The position numbers and the translations under genes were made by a program. The notes under the pieces were generated by a model. The model was not told where the DNA came from. It was given only the letters and a program-made list of their open reading frames with translations, and did no database searches. Positions 1-11,660 of a DNA stretch of 64,000 nt are shown piece by piece; positions within the stretch are counted from its first letter, which is position 1; every line of letters begins with the position of its first letter. Origin of the DNA: Stagonosporopsis chrysanthemi (taxonomy: Eukaryota > Ascomycota > Dothideomycetes > Pleosporales > Didymellaceae); contig JAFISE010000050.1 in the NCBI GenBank assembly GCA_022560025.1, positions 62,001 to 126,000 of the forward strand, in the 5' to 3' direction.

Positions 1-743
1 GAGAGCGACCATTCGGCGGGAGAGTCGAGGCGGAGGAGGGAGACGCAGAGGAGTGCGACGAAGGAGTAGTGCGTTGTGAAGTAGAGGGCGTCGGACATGC
101 AGGTGTCCCAGGTCATGAGGAAGCGGGTTGTGAGGGGTTCGGTAGGGATAAATGAGGGGGTGTTGACGTATGTGTCCCAGACGTGGTTGAGGGCGAGACA
201 GAGGAGGAGGCGGGTAGAGTGGTGAAGGGCGAAGGGGAGAGAGGAGAGGCAGTGCGGCCTTTCTCCCCTCCTCCTGCCGCTTCCTTCTGTTATCTCGCTC
301 CTTTCATGCGCCTGTACTCCACGCCGCCTCTCCGTCTCCTTCTCTGGCTCCCCGTCCCGCCCAGTCCACCGCGGCCAATATCCCCCCACACTCCGCGCAA
401 AGAGCACTTTCCACGCCCACTTCACCCGCCCCCGCACATCACCCGTCCTCAACTCACCCCCCGCCTCGTCAACCGGCCTAGCACCCAGAACCAGCACCAC
501 CCAACTTATATGAGCCCCCCAGATGTATAGCAACCGGCCCAGTGTATCGTTTATCCCGTACCACGGCGTGAGATGCTGGTGGTACACGAACGCGTAGCTG
601 GTGGGGAGGCAGAAGAGGGTGAACAGGAGGAGCCGGTGGGTGAGCAGGCGAGGCGGGAAGGCGAGGAGGAGGAGGGCGGTGATGATTGAGAGGGCGAGAA
701 GGGGAAAGGGATGGTGGGGTGGTGGGAGCCAGTTGGATGGCAT
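1..743 (-). CDS. Wax-synthase-like membrane O-acyltransferase, partial
   Basis: The frame is open from an ATG at 743 to the window edge without a stop (at least 247 residues), so the C-terminal part is missing. Seen: a hydrophobic N-terminus with two or three membrane segments (about residues 10-60), a polar Arg/Glu-rich loop (about 95-155) and another hydrophobic stretch from about 160. The layout, including a W-D-T-Y segment followed by further membrane helices, resembles fungal wax-synthase-domain proteins, which are often acetyltransferases of secondary metabolism. The catalytic His-containing region would lie beyond the window, so activity cannot be judged. No polyketide or peptide synthase is visible nearby. 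Confidence 0.6.
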   Translation of the reverse strand, partial: MPSNWLPPPHHPFPLLALSIITALLLLAFPPRLLTHRLLLFTLFCLPTSYAFVYHQHLTPWYGINDTLGRLLYIWGAHISWVVLVLGARPVDEAGGELRTGDVRGRVKWAWKVLFARSVGGYWPRWTGRDGEPEKETERRRGVQAHERSEITEGSGRRRGERPHCLSSLPFALHHSTRLLLCLALNHVWDTYVNTPSFIPTEPLTTRFLMTWDTCMSDALYFTTHYSFVALLCVSLLRLDSPAEWSL

Positions 744-1098
744 CGCGGGTGTTGGGTGTGGTGTGGTGTAGCTCCTGCTGTGTGAATGGAGGTTGAGTGT
801 GCTGTGGAGAGGATTGTGGTAGACAGGAGTGAAGGGTGGGTTTGAGGAAATGAAAGGAAGGCGGGACCGGCGTTTTGCCGGGGTGGGGCGCTCATTGGTG
901 TAGAGGATGGTGAGGTGAAGGTGAATAGGCCCGGAGGTGTTCGAAAGGCCGAGAGCACGCTTTTTGGAATATGAAAAGTTCTGCATGTAGAAATGTGCGA
1001 ATCCCCTGTGTATGCTCCCATCACACCGAACTCCGGACGACTAACCCCAAAGTTTCAGCGGGAATGACAGTCAGATAAAGAACGCACAGAGGTAATCC
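744..1098. other. Intergenic region upstream of the acyltransferase gene
   Basis: This 355-bp stretch separates two minus-strand genes and should hold the promoter of the acyltransferase gene. Frames crossing it are rich in Ser, Pro and Thr and look random. I see no RNA gene or repeat. Confidence 0.6.
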
Positions 1099-2634
1099 TC
1101 AATATTCCGCACAATCTTCGTAGATATCCAACTCATCATCGCTCGCCTGCTTCGCGGCCAACCTCTTCGCAACCCCCTCCTCCCCATCCATCGCCATACC
1201 CACGCCCACACCGGCAACCCCAGCTCCTCCCTTGATGCCCGCCACCAATCCATCCGCGATCGCCTCGCGCTGCCTCTTCACTTCACTCAGATACTGGAGC
1301 GCGAGCCTAGCGCATTCCTCCTTTGCCTTTTTCTTTCCAAAGACATTTCGTACTTCGCCAATAGGACCCTCATGCGCGCCGCCATTCTTAAAGTAGCAGG
1401 ACACGGTGTGCAGGTCCGGGACGGATGGATTTTCGTACGAGAAGCGGTACTCGGGCGTGTTGAGGCTGAGCATGTGCGCCAGCGCGGCGACCTGCGATGT
1501 CGTCGATCCGCTGTTGGGCGTAGCGGTCGAGGCTGTAATAGCTCTGCGTGCGCCTGAGGAGGGTGATTGTGGGGTTTCGGCAACGGTTTTGCGCTTCTTG
1601 ATGCCACCGACGGTGGTGAAGTCTTCCGGCCAGAGGTTCTTCGACTTGAAGTGGGCAACAGCGCAGCCAGCGGCGTGTTGGCGGGCGGCCTTTTTGGAGC
1701 CGAAGAGGGCATCGAGGGAGCTGAAGGGCTGGTCGTGTCCTTCAATCTCCATCAGACATGCCCATCGGGTGCCAAGCTGGTAGTCGGTGTAGGTCGGTTG
1801 AGGACAGGATGTTGCGCGTTGAAACTCTGTTTCTTCGCGTCAGGAAAGTACCATAAAATCCTGAAAATACGTACCAAGAAGCTGACCGACATAGTTTTCA
1901 TCCGGTTCTTCTTTCTTCTTTGGCTGCTGCTGTACCGGCTCACCCTTTGGCTTCTTTGCTTTGCCGTAATTCTTAATTCGCCCTTCTTCCACAAGTCTCT
2001 CCAGGATTTCTAGTGCGGTCTTGCTTGCAGCTTCCTTAGCCTCCTGCTTGCTGTTGAACGAGCCCTTCTGTTTCAGACCTTGCAGTTCCTCAGCATTGTC
2101 AAGACCTGGAAAGCTGACCGTGACGCTAAACCTGATGACACCATCTCCCTCGAATGTGAACTTTGGCTGCGGAATAGCGAGCGCTTGGTACTTCTCATGA
2201 AGCAGGATGATGTGCTTGGACGATCGAGCTCCAACAGCAACAGGTTGGAGTGGACTTGTGTTGTTGCTTTTCTCTGGCTTCTTCGCTGCTGATCGTGCGG
2301 TCTCACCTGCAGTTGCAGCCAAATGAGCATCATGATTAGCTTGGTGGGCGGACAAGAAGTCGTCCAGGCTCATGACACCTTCGAGAGGAACTACGACATG
2401 GCCATCACTAGCATGCGCAGATGCGTGCGGTGCTGGCCGTATTTGATCATCGGTTTCCATATTGTCGTTCTCAGCCTTGCGATTTGCTGACTTGTGGAAT
2501 CGCGGAGTGTCAGGTTTGGATGCAGGACTGAGAGTTGAGCCTTCCACTTGTGTGGAGCTTAGATTTTGAGAAGACAGAGATGACGCGTGAGGCACAATTA
2601 AGTACTTCCGCAACTCGTCTCCTGCAGCAGGCAT
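1099..2634 (-). CDS. Protein with three double-stranded-RNA-binding-like domains
   Basis: Two exons, 1875-2634 and 1099-1826, joined across a 48-nt intron (GTACGT...CAG), give 495 residues. The junction restores a continuous dsRBD running through N-Y-V-G-Q-L-L-E into a G-S-K-K-A-A-R-Q-H-A-A motif. Seen: a low-complexity N-terminus, a first dsRBD (about 150-225) ending in K-Q-E-A-K-E-A-A, a basic linker, the second dsRBD split by the intron (about 250-320), and a third, weaker unit near 380-450 with F-G-K-K-K-A-K-E-E-C-A. No helicase, RNase III or deaminase domain is present, so it is probably a dsRNA-binding adaptor. A role with Dicer or Argonaute is inference only. Confidence 0.8.
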
Positions 2635-3357
2635 GTCAGTCGAGCGCAGTTGTCGTTTGCCGGGAATAGTGGGGACGATGGTTTGGTGGGGTTAGCCTGC
2701 ATGTGATGGCGCGAAAGAGTGTTTGTTGGTAACGATTGCGGGCCGAGACGCAATGCGCGGTGAGGCGGCGGGAGCGCCGGCGTAAGAAAGTGTGGAGATC
2801 GCTGGTAAAAGAGAAAGCACTTCTTGTTGACACAGGTACCTCACACTTAAGGTATACCCCAGGCAAAGACCGCAACAAGCTCGCCTAGTACTACAACAGT
2901 GCCGAATTCGACATCACTGACACGGTCACATTAAGCATCAGAGAGACACAAGATATGTGTACAATTGCTGAATTTTGCAGACTATCGTGGTAACTATACG
3001 CCGAGACAGCACAACGATGCAAAGCTGAACGCAAAGCTACACTAGCTCGTCGATCTCCGGTCACATTCTTCTCGGCGAACTTCAGAGGTAGTTGTTAATG
3101 ACCCTGTCCTCGTGGCCGGGAGGTAGACAGGTCGGGAGGGGGTGTCGCAATTGCGGTAATGATCGTTCGACGACTGGATTCACGAGTGCACTTGGTTCAT
3201 GAACGAGCACTGGTAAGCCGCCCTGCGTGGGGAGTAGACGTGGAAGCAAAGGCCGTAAAGGACGATAGAATCCGCCTACAGCAAACCGTCAACAAACGCT
3301 CGCAACCTGTGTACGCCGGCGAAAAGAAAGCTGGCTGTCTCTGATGTTGTGCAGGGC
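2635..3357. other. Intergenic region between dsRBD and HMG genes
   Basis: It covers the promoter and 5' leader of the dsRBD gene and the 3' end of the HMG-box gene, both on the minus strand. Short frames at 2636-2878 and 3159-3344 have no recognisable content. Nothing else seen. Confidence 0.6.
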
Positions 3358-4863
3358 TTAGGCGGCGGCGCCTTCGATCTTACGCTTCCTCTCGCGCTTC
3401 TTCTTCTCAGGTACAGCAACGTTCTCCTTGTCCTGGCCAGCTGCCTCAGGCTCGTTGTTCCTCGTGGTACGGCTGCTCTTGGGCTTCTTCTTGATTCCCT
3501 CCTCAGGGGTGGGCTCCTTGGCAGCGGGTGCGGGTGCGGGTGCAATGGCTTGCGGGGCGGCCTTCTCCTTCTTCTTCCTTTCCTTCTTGGCGGGAGTCTC
3601 AGTGACGGCCGCAGGCGCCGCGGCAGAGGCCGCACGAGGGAGTGGAACAGGCGAGGCAGCGGCGAGAACAGGAGCAGCAGCACCGTTGACAGCAGGGGTT
3701 TGGGTCATCTTCTGGCGCTTGTTGGCGCGGGGCGTCTTGATAGGCGGCGTAGGAGCCTTAGCAGGTGCAGGCTCCTCATCTTCAGAAGAATCGTCGGATT
3801 CGACAACAGCCTCGATCTCGACCTCGGCCTCGGAAGCCTCGTCGTCGTCGTGGAGATCAACGACAGCAGCAGGGCCCTTGCTGGCTATGTATGCGGCCAT
3901 CTCTTCCTTCCAGGCCTCCATGGAGTCACGGTAGGACTGCTTCCAGGTCTGTTGCAGATTAGTACAGTCTCTTCAAGGAAATGGCAGTGTATAGCCTTAC
4001 CTCCTTGTCCTCGGCAAGCATTTCGTTCCAGCGCTTGTTCACCTCAAGGTTGACAGCGTTGGGCTCAAGCTTCTGGTCAGGGCCAAGGGCGGCCTCGAGG
4101 TCTCCCCTGACGATTGGGCGCGCAGTCTGCGCATACAGGAAGGCTGCGGTCAATGGCTTCTTCGGGGCGTTTGGGTCCTTCTCCTTCTTCTCGCGCTTGC
4201 GCTTGGTGCCCTTGACAGGCTTGCCGGTCTCAGCGACTTCGATCTTGTCGCCGGCAGTGATGGCCTGCGCAATGCCGTTGGCAGTCGAAGAGGCGGCCTC
4301 AATGGCGGTGTTGGCAGTGGCTGCGATCTCCTTGCCCAGCGAGAGCTTGTCGAGGACACCATCCTCGCCAGCAATGACCGAGTTGGTGTGCTCGAGGTAC
4401 GCGCGCAGGAGCTCGTTCAGTCCGCTCTGGACATGGGCGAGGCCGGCCTGGAGGTTGCTGAGAGAAACAATGACCTGTTGGAAGGAGGGAGTTTTAGCAG
4501 TGTTCTCGGAGAAGGGGAGTGGGGTCGCGTCGCTGCGCGTTGTTGGAGGGACAACCGCGTGCGAGCCAGCCGGTTTTGGTTGCAGCAACGGTAGGTGGCT
4601 CTGCGCAGACATTGCACTCGAGTCGCGGAGCTCAGGCGACCAAGACCAGACGCGACAGAGGTCTGGGAATGGTCGTGGTTGCCGTGCATGGCGCGTCGCA
4701 AGCTCGATACCGTCGCGGCAAGCTACGAACGACACGAGCACGGCAAACGCGCGTTGTGGAACAGAAAGGCAGGACTTACAGAATCTCTGGTGCGTGTGTA
4801 GGACTCGACGGAGACCATGAGCTCGCCGGCATCTTCAGCGCTGGGTTTCTTTGGTCTGGCCAT
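3358..4863 (-). CDS. HMG-box chromatin protein
   Basis: Three exons (4780-4863, 4001-4474, 3358-3948) with introns of 305 and 52 nt give 382 residues. The HMG box (about residues 125-205) starts with K-D-P-N-A-P-K-K-P-L-T-A-A-F-L-Y and ends in W-K-E-E-M; the second intron interrupts it. An N-terminal helical region follows M-A-R-P-K-K. The C-terminal half is an acidic Asp/Glu segment and then a long Pro/Ala/Lys tail with several basic clusters. Known for the family: non-specific DNA bending in the nucleus. The first intron is long for this genome; its 3' side is open in frame, so an alternative downstream start or longer second exon is possible. Confidence 0.85.
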
Positions 4864-5875
4864 GTTGTCGTTTGGGCGGGCTGGTGGTCGTTTGGCGCTG
4901 CTGGGGCGGTGCGGTGAAGTTTTGGGCAGGCGAGCGAGCAGCGGAAGGCGCAAGTGCGGCAGGCAGGGGCAGCCGCCGGTTATGTGACAGAGCCCGTTTG
5001 GCTTTGGCACCCACCCACCAGGCTATCCGCCTGCCTCGCGCAACAACGCGCTACCGCCAGCTGTGTTTACCGTGGCCGCGCAAAGACGCCGCGCTCCCAC
5101 GCCCCGCAGCAGCAGCAGCAGCAGCAGCAACGAGGCGCCTCAGCGCACACCAGGCTGCACAGTGTGCACCACACCTGCGCAGTGCACCTGCAAGCTGGGG
5201 CAATTGTCATTTGCGTCTTGCTGTTTGCACGCCCCCTGCGGGCGCATTGCATAATCGGCCTGACACCGACTTTGTGCGCTGCGGCCGGCGCTGAGCTGAG
5301 TACCGCAGAAGCAGGGCCGCCATACAGCCGCGTCACGAGCGCCCATCTGCTGCCACACGCTCTTCTTGCCTGGCTATTTTGCTGGCTGGCTTTGGGCGAG
5401 CCATGACCGCCAGAACTGTACGCGGGCATCTGGGCAGCCGTTTCGCAGGCGGGTCTGCTGCGCTTCGACGCCCTCTTCGACCGCCTTCTCGCTGGCCGGC
5501 ACTGAGGGCCGTCTGCTGCCATTTCGAGGTGTTGCGCTGCCTCTCTTGGGCGCTCGCTTTGCCTGTACCCGCCGACTTGGGCGCCCCCCAGATGCTTCGC
5601 CTGGCCTGCCCGCCCACAAGGCCTGCACCACACTCCAGTGCACCGATTCTGGTGTTCTTCTTGCTCGTCTCTCCACCGCCCTGCGCCCCACCACACCCAG
5701 CGCCTTCTCTCCAGACTCCAGTGTGCACGCAACTGACATCACACCTGAGCCAGCCAAAATTCCGAGATTTGTTTGGATTCAAAATATTGGTGTTGCTTAA
5801 CTCGAATTCAGATAACCGGGCTGCAGCGTTCCCCTAACATCTGCGCATCTCTATCTAGCGCTCTCGTCTCCCTTC
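4864..5875. other. Intergenic region upstream of HMG gene
   Basis: About 1 kb of GC-rich DNA with a CAG microsatellite. The many overlapping frames here on both strands are Ala/Arg/Pro-rich, differ by strand and have no family resemblance, so I read them as chance frames. It should contain the HMG promoter and the 3' region of the transporter gene. Confidence 0.6.
5107..5129 (+). repeat. CAG microsatellite
   Basis: Seven and two-thirds perfect CAG units lie in the intergenic region, about 240 bp upstream of the HMG-box start codon. Confidence 0.95.
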
Positions 5876-7725
5876 CTAGTATCCATACAAGTTGATGTTC
5901 TCGTCCGTCGACTCCCTTAGCTTCTTGTTCTCCTTGATGAGCAACACCCGAATCGCCCACGCACACCCAATACTCAGCAACGCAAACCCAGCAGACGCAC
6001 CGAATCCAATGCCAAACCTGGGCGAGTCGCTGTCAGGCCAGAGGTAAGCGCCGTAAATGTACCCGATTTGACCACCGCAGTTGGTCAACGCCAAGACAAC
6101 AGCCTTCTTCTCTTTGGTCTGGGCGAGTGTCGACGAGGCCCAGCCGATGATGACTGAGTTGACCGAGTAGGCGCCCACGGGGAAGATGAAGCAGGCTACG
6201 TAGCGGCCGGCAGTGTTCAGGGTGCTGGCTGCGATGACGAATCCCACGACGGCAACGGACAGACCGGCTGTGATGTGCCAGGTGCGCTCGTGCAGGCGGC
6301 CGGAGCTCCAGCCTGTCATGATGCCTGCTGCTCCGGCGAAGAGGAAGGGCGGGCAGGTGAGCACAAGGGTGATGGTCCTGTTGAATCCAAGAGTTTTCAC
6401 GACGCTGCATGTCGTCAATTCCACGCTTTCAAACCCAAGTCGAGGGTTTGACAACTTACGTAGGGAAGAAAGAGTTGAACGAGCAGGCACTCAAGTGGAA
6501 GTTCTGCATTAGGACGAACAGCCATGTGCGCTTGTCCCTGCAGGCTTGTCTCAGACCCTCCATCATGCTGACCTTCTCACCAGCATCACCAGGGCGGTCG
6601 CGCTCCATGCGCTCGTGCGCCAGCTGGCGCTCCTCAGGGGTCAGCCAGGAGGTTGTCAGGGGGGTGTTGGGGAGCAGGAAGAAGCCGAAGATGGCAACAA
6701 ATGCTGTTACTGCGCCCTCGCTGCGACATGTTAGCACAATGCACACTCTTCGGTAGGGATCTCGTACACAATAAAGAGCCATCTCCATCCTGCAATGCCG
6801 TTCAGACCGTCCATGCCAGCGAACACACCAGCAGCGATGAGTCCGGAGAATCCAGTCGCCAGAATCTGCGCACAGTACAGCAACGCAATGCGTGTAGCAA
6901 TTTCTGTCACCTCGTTAGCAGCCACTCGCCATTGCTCGGCTCCTTGCACACATGCCTTTACGCGTGTAGAAGATACTCAGCATATAGGTCGCACCAGGAT
7001 AAAATGGCGCCTCAGTGATACCCAAGAAGAATCGGCACGCAACGAGCCCGCCAAAGTTTTGCACCAGCGCAGTGCACCCGCTCACCACGGCCCAGATGAG
7101 CATCCACGCGCTCATGTAAATGCCTGGCTTGATGCGCGTGATCAACATGTTGGAGGGGACTTGCATGAGCACGTAGCCAACGAACAAGATGGAGACGGTG
7201 GTGTTGAACTGCACGCCTGACATGCCAAGGTCGCTTTCGAGGTTATTGAGGCGCGCTTGGGCAATGGCATTGCGGTCGACATAGTTCTTTGCATCGCGTC
7301 AGTACCAAACCCAAATAAAGTGTAAGGCTGTGGCAGTGTGTGCATGTGTAGTGTGTGGTGGGGAAAGCTTTCTTGGCGAGGCTTCGGCGTTCTTGTTGGC
7401 GTGAAGCTTGAGCAGCGGAGACTTGAACAAACACACAAACTTACGAGGAAATACATTGTGCACAGCGTCGGCTAAACTCATTGTCAGCCAGGTCTTTTTA
7501 CCACACCATGTGGTCGCCGTTCGACAGCGCGCTGGGGCGTACCATCAGTCTCCAGTCGATCTTGCGCACCAGCGCGATTTCCTTGGGGTCCGTCTTTGCG
7601 ACGCTGCCTGTGTAGTCGACGTGGCCGCCGGCTGCGGGCTTGATGCTCTCCAGCTCGGTCTTCTCATCGTACACGCGTGGGTTCTTCTCGCTCTCAATGA
7701 CCGCCTCTTGAGTCCTGGTCGCCAT
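5876..7725 (-). CDS. MFS transporter, Dal5-like anion:cation symporter family
   Basis: Six exons (7543-7725, 7445-7471, 6956-7286, 6768-6903, 6460-6720, 5876-6404) give 488 residues, the usual size for the allantoate-permease (ACS) family. Seen: K-I-D-W-R-L-M-P-T-L-C before helix 1, N-Y-V-D-R-N-A-I just after it, G-I-T-E-A-P-F-Y-P-G-A in helices 4-5, a central hydrophilic loop, and 12 expected membrane segments. Exon 2 is only 27 nt. The intron at 6904-6955 begins with GC instead of GT; using it restores Y-T-R-K-E-I-A-T-R-I-A-L. Family members take up carboxylates, vitamins, allantoate or small peptides at the plasma membrane; the substrate here cannot be assigned. Confidence 0.9.
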
Positions 7726-8583
7726 CTTGCCGGCTCCTCTCAACGTGGTCTCGGAGTCTGGAAAGCGGACGTGTCGAGGCAGGGGGAGTAGGGTGTCGGT
7801 ATGAAGGAAAACGCTGCCCTGGGTTGCTGTCTGCTGTCTGCTGTCCTTATCCTGCACTGCACTGAGACAGCAAACACACCTGGGAATGCAACCCCGTCTC
7901 TTATACGTAGCACACCCACACCCTCCCCCAACACGCTTGGCAGCCCATTCGACAATCACTTGGCACCGGTGCTACCCCAGGCATTCCAAGCTACCCCGCA
8001 CCGTGCAACGGTGAAGTGCAGTCCCTGCACAGCGCGCGCCGGCCTTCTTTCCCCTAGACTGCAGCAGCTCCACCCCCAGTTTCGCAGTCGCGGGGTGCTG
8101 GGCCGCAGCAGCTCGGGCGCAGATCTACGCCCGCGCCAAGCGCGCTGCGAGAAGGATGTAATTGTGCCCGGGATGGAGAGGTCGGTTTCGTCAATGTGGC
8201 TTGCGGGCGGCACGGTGCGACGAATTGCGGTGCTGTGGCGTGGAAGCCAGTGTCTGGGCATGGCTGGGCGGAAAAGCATATCCAGACACGCGACCAGCGG
8301 TATGTCAGGATTGCGCTGGGGGGCGTGGGAAAGCGTCTTGGTTACATTACTCGTGTATTAATCGCGTGGTGAAGCACGACAGACGGGTGGGAGATCTACG
8401 GACCTATATTTGCGTGCGCAACAATGCCTACCTACAGCCTGGTCGGGGATTTTGCTGGGAATGAAGAGCCGGGACAGACAGAAGGGCCAGGCCAACTCCA
8501 GCGAGTCCTCCCCAGATAGACAGGTGGCCAGGCGAGTGGATTCAACCCCAGACTCCACCGAGTCTTCCCCACATGCTCCCCAC
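7726..8583. other. Intergenic region between MFS and GH5 genes
   Basis: It holds the promoter of the transporter gene (leader near 7726-7800) and the 3' region of the glucanase gene. No coding signal, RNA gene or clear repeat seen. Confidence 0.6.
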
Positions 8584-10118
8584 CTAGTAGAAGTTTGTAC
8601 AGACCTTGGGGAACTTGTACTCGACCTTGCCGTCCCTGATCGCGGGGAAGATACCCGAATCGACCAGCTTGAGCGCATCCCACTCGAACGCATTCTCCGT
8701 CTTGAAATTCCAGAAGACCCAGCCCTGGGTCTTCGCCTCGAAGGCATAGATCTGTGTCTCGATATATTTGCGTACGTCGTCCTTGCGCGTTTGACTCCAC
8801 TTGCTGAAGTCATTGGCAAAGCTGCAGTCACCCTGATACGGCGCGCCCAGGTGCGTTCCATTGTAGCGAGCGCCGCGTCCGAGGCCGTTGAGATACTTTG
8901 CGCAGTCGGTCATTGCGCCTGACCACTCTCCCACGAACGTCCACTTGTCGGCGCCGCCGTAAGCATCGGCGAGATCACAGACCTTGTGGTTGTGCTCTGA
9001 AGGCTTCAATTGGATAAGGTTGTTGTCAAAGACCTGGTACTCGTGGTGATCCACGGCGACGTTCTGAGCATTGTTGTCCGAAGGCGTCAGGTAGCCGTTC
9101 CATTGATTTGGGCGGATGAACCCGTCGTGCAGGATGACGGTTGTGTCTGAGGTGTTGCGGACCTGGTAAAATCCATCACGGTAGAACTGGCGTGTGACAT
9201 CCTCGCTGATGTTGTCGAAGTACATGGCCGGCTCGTTTAGTAGCTGGATCCCTATGATGACATCTTGATACTTTTCTTGCGCGTATTTGTCCGAGATAGT
9301 CTTCAGCACCTGCAAGGTTTGCTTAACCGTATCTCCAGACTGCCACCTTGGGACATCCAGACGCTGACCAGAGTTATCGTAGCCGTTCTGCGAGCCAGGA
9401 GCGCCATGAAGATCAATCATGATCTTGAGACCCAGGCTGCGTGACCAGTCAATGGCAGCATCTACATACACCTTGGCGCCGTCCACATAGGGTGAGTCAA
9501 AAGTATCATACGCCCAGTAACCAATCGGGATTCGCACAATGTTGAAGCCTGCGTCTTTGATCTTTTTGAAGTCATGCCAAGTTGTGAACGTATCCCAGTG
9601 TTTGCGGAGCACTGCGAGAGCGGCATCATGTCCAAGCTTCTCGCCCAGCTAGATTGAAGTCAGATGGCAACTGGAACTAGGAAGGTGATTTCCAGGGTGC
9701 CTACAGTGTACTCATCGACGATGTCTCTCTGCGAACGACCCTTGTTGACTCTATCAAATACAGAAGGCGTGATCCATCTACGTAAATCTTAGCAATGCGT
9801 ATGTTCATTCTTGAGATGTTAGCTCACGGTTCGAGAAGCAACCATCCACCAATGTTGACACCACGAATGGTCTCGCTACCCCAATTGAAGTTGACTGAAC
9901 GCTTGTCGCTGTCTACTATTAGCACTTGAATTAACGGTCATGTTCTAAGCCTCTTAAAAAATGGGTTTAAGGAGGTAGACTGCGTAGGAGCCGTAGTAAA
10001 CTTGGACAATGGAAGGGCGTTTCTGGATACCCTAATCATTGTTTCACATGACTTACGCAGGAGCTGTGGATGCTAAGGCACATAGCGACAGTGCCGTGAC
10101 AGCGCGTCGGATAAACAT
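8584..10118 (-). CDS. Secreted exo-beta-1,3-glucanase, GH5
   Basis: Four exons (10057-10118, 9828-9908, 9705-9777, 8584-9648) with introns of 148, 50 and 56 nt give 426 residues. A signal peptide (residues 1-21, ending S-T-A-P-A) is followed by D-K-R, a likely Kex2 site. Seen: I-R-G-V-N-I-G-G-W-L-L-L-E-P-W-I-T-P-S, hallmark of glucan 1,3-beta-glucosidases; acid/base Glu in L-L-N-E-P; nucleophile Glu in F-V-G-E-W-S; and G-W-V-F-W-N-F-K near the end. Members release glucose from beta-1,3-glucan ends in the wall. The first intron is the least certain junction: a nearer acceptor would leave a stop in frame. Confidence 0.92.
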
Positions 10119-11224
10119 GCTACAAGAAGAACTGTGGCTGGTGCTATGCAAAAATTCAAAAAAGTAAAGGTGCTGGGCAAAGAATTGGGGCGTCGCGCCA
10201 AATAAAGGTCTGGTGAACGCTCAGATCTGAAAGTAAACAGTTAAATGTTTGCCAATGACAAGCGTTGGCAGGTATTCTCGATCCCTTGCAGTTGCCGGTC
10301 TTGGAAGATCCACGTGGATACCGGGCGCTACCTGATCGCTGGGTTGCACATCGATGACAGAAAGAAACACGTCTGTTGGCTGAGTGCCGCATGAAGCAAG
10401 GGTATCATATCGTTTGTCGTCGGAGGATAGCTTGTCGCTCGGAAACACGGCGAGCATTGCGTCCAGGAGTACCGAGCAGAAGACACCATATGCTTGCGAT
10501 ACATCATCTGGCCTGAGTATCCGCTTTTCAGGTCTTACTACATAATTCCTGCGTGATTTTCAGGGGTTGTCTTCGTCATGTCGCGCCGCATGGTTCAGAC
10601 ACACAGGTGGATCATGAGTATCGCTGTTGGGAATGTACGCCACCATTCCTCGCTTATGAGTCAATAACAGGTATCGAGGCTTGTTCAGTGTGGCAATAAG
10701 TCTACAAGGACGATATATGACATTTCGTTGCTCGCAATGTCTGCAGAGCGGCGAACATAAGATCGATTAAGAGGCGGCTGGTGACGATTTTGCACAGGAA
10801 CATGTGTTCTACAACACTGACACGTGTAGGCATTATATGGCATGGATCCGTGTGCTCCGCATGTTTTTGTGTGTGAGTACAGTAGATTGGCGCGTGGTCT
10901 TGGAAAGGTGACAACCTGACTGAGCCATGTTTGTTCAAGCTGCGCAGCATTCCAGGGGTCGGAAGGGATATGTCGCTGCGCGTTACTGTTCTCAATGCTC
11001 AAGTGTCTTTTCGAGCTGGAAAGTGCGAGGTTCGAGGAGACCTCAAAGAACATCTTTGAGCCTCCGGCACGTGATAACTACTCTAACTCAACCTGGCTAG
11101 CATGGTTTCCACCACCGACTGCGAGAAGATGTGTTGATAATCGAGACGCGTCCATCTCCTGTCGTGCGAATGTCACCTTATCTCGACCAGCAGCCAATTG
11201 TAATCTGATTTGCTGTCTATGTGA
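10119..11224. other. Gene-poor region next to decayed locus
   Basis: About 1.1 kb with only short frames on both strands (for example 10221-10457 minus and 10685-11053 minus) and no recognisable protein. It contains the glucanase promoter. The rest may be decayed sequence upstream of the Zn2Cys6 relic. Confidence 0.5.
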
Positions 11225-11395
11225 CCTGGAGGCGTCTCGAAGCGGTCGCCCAACACATGTGCAGAATGCCAAACCCGCGAAGTGAGATGTGATGGCAACC
11301 GCAACGGCGACAGTAGAAGCTGCACCGGATGCAAGCAACTCAAACTCGATTGCTCTTTCGGTCAAATCGATGCCCTGGTTGATGGGAATGTCTAG
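11225..11395 (+). pseudogene. Relic of a Zn2Cys6 transcription factor DNA-binding domain
   Basis: The frame between a TGA at 11222 and a TAG at 11393 encodes a perfect CX2CX6CX10CX2CX6C pattern, with cysteine codons at 11258, 11267, 11288, 11321, 11330 and 11351. Lys/Arg residues precede the first cysteine, as in fungal zinc-cluster regulators. No ATG lies in frame upstream, and the frame stops 14 codons after the last cysteine with no linker, coiled coil or middle homology region. A frame at 11423-11614 might be a further piece but is not recognisable. I infer a truncated regulator gene. An intact short gene with an unseen 5' exon is possible but would lack an effector domain. Confidence 0.7.
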
Positions 11396-11660
11396 CCTTT
11401 AGAGTCGAAGAAAGAAGCTTGCGTGCATGAACTGCCGGTCCCTATAGGCGAAATGCGATGGCGAGCTGCCAACAAGCGCCGAACTTGTCTTTGTTCATCT
11501 GCAAGAGACATCGGAAAAGAAGTCAATGAGGACTCGAGCATATCCGTAATTACGAATGAGGACCGAACAAGGGCTCCTGGACCCGGAGAAAATCAGGAGC
11601 AGCCTTTGACGTAGTCTACCAGATCAAGGGGGGACCATACATTTCAACAAGCACCTATAA

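Noticed and set aside
551..1024. 157-codon minus-strand frame
   Set aside because: It overlaps the start of the acyltransferase gene in another frame and is Ser/Pro/Thr low complexity.
4475..4779. snoRNA in the long first intron of the HMG gene
   Set aside because: I found no C box with a matching D box and terminal stem on the transcribed strand.
5067..5782. Several overlapping frames of 120-220 codons on both strands
   Set aside because: They overlap each other, cross a CAG repeat, have GC-driven Ala/Arg/Pro/Cys composition and no family resemblance.
1..10118. Possible secondary-metabolite cluster (acyltransferase, transporter, glucanase)
   Set aside because: No polyketide synthase, peptide synthase, terpene cyclase or pathway regulator is visible, and the intervening genes are chromatin and RNA-binding proteins.
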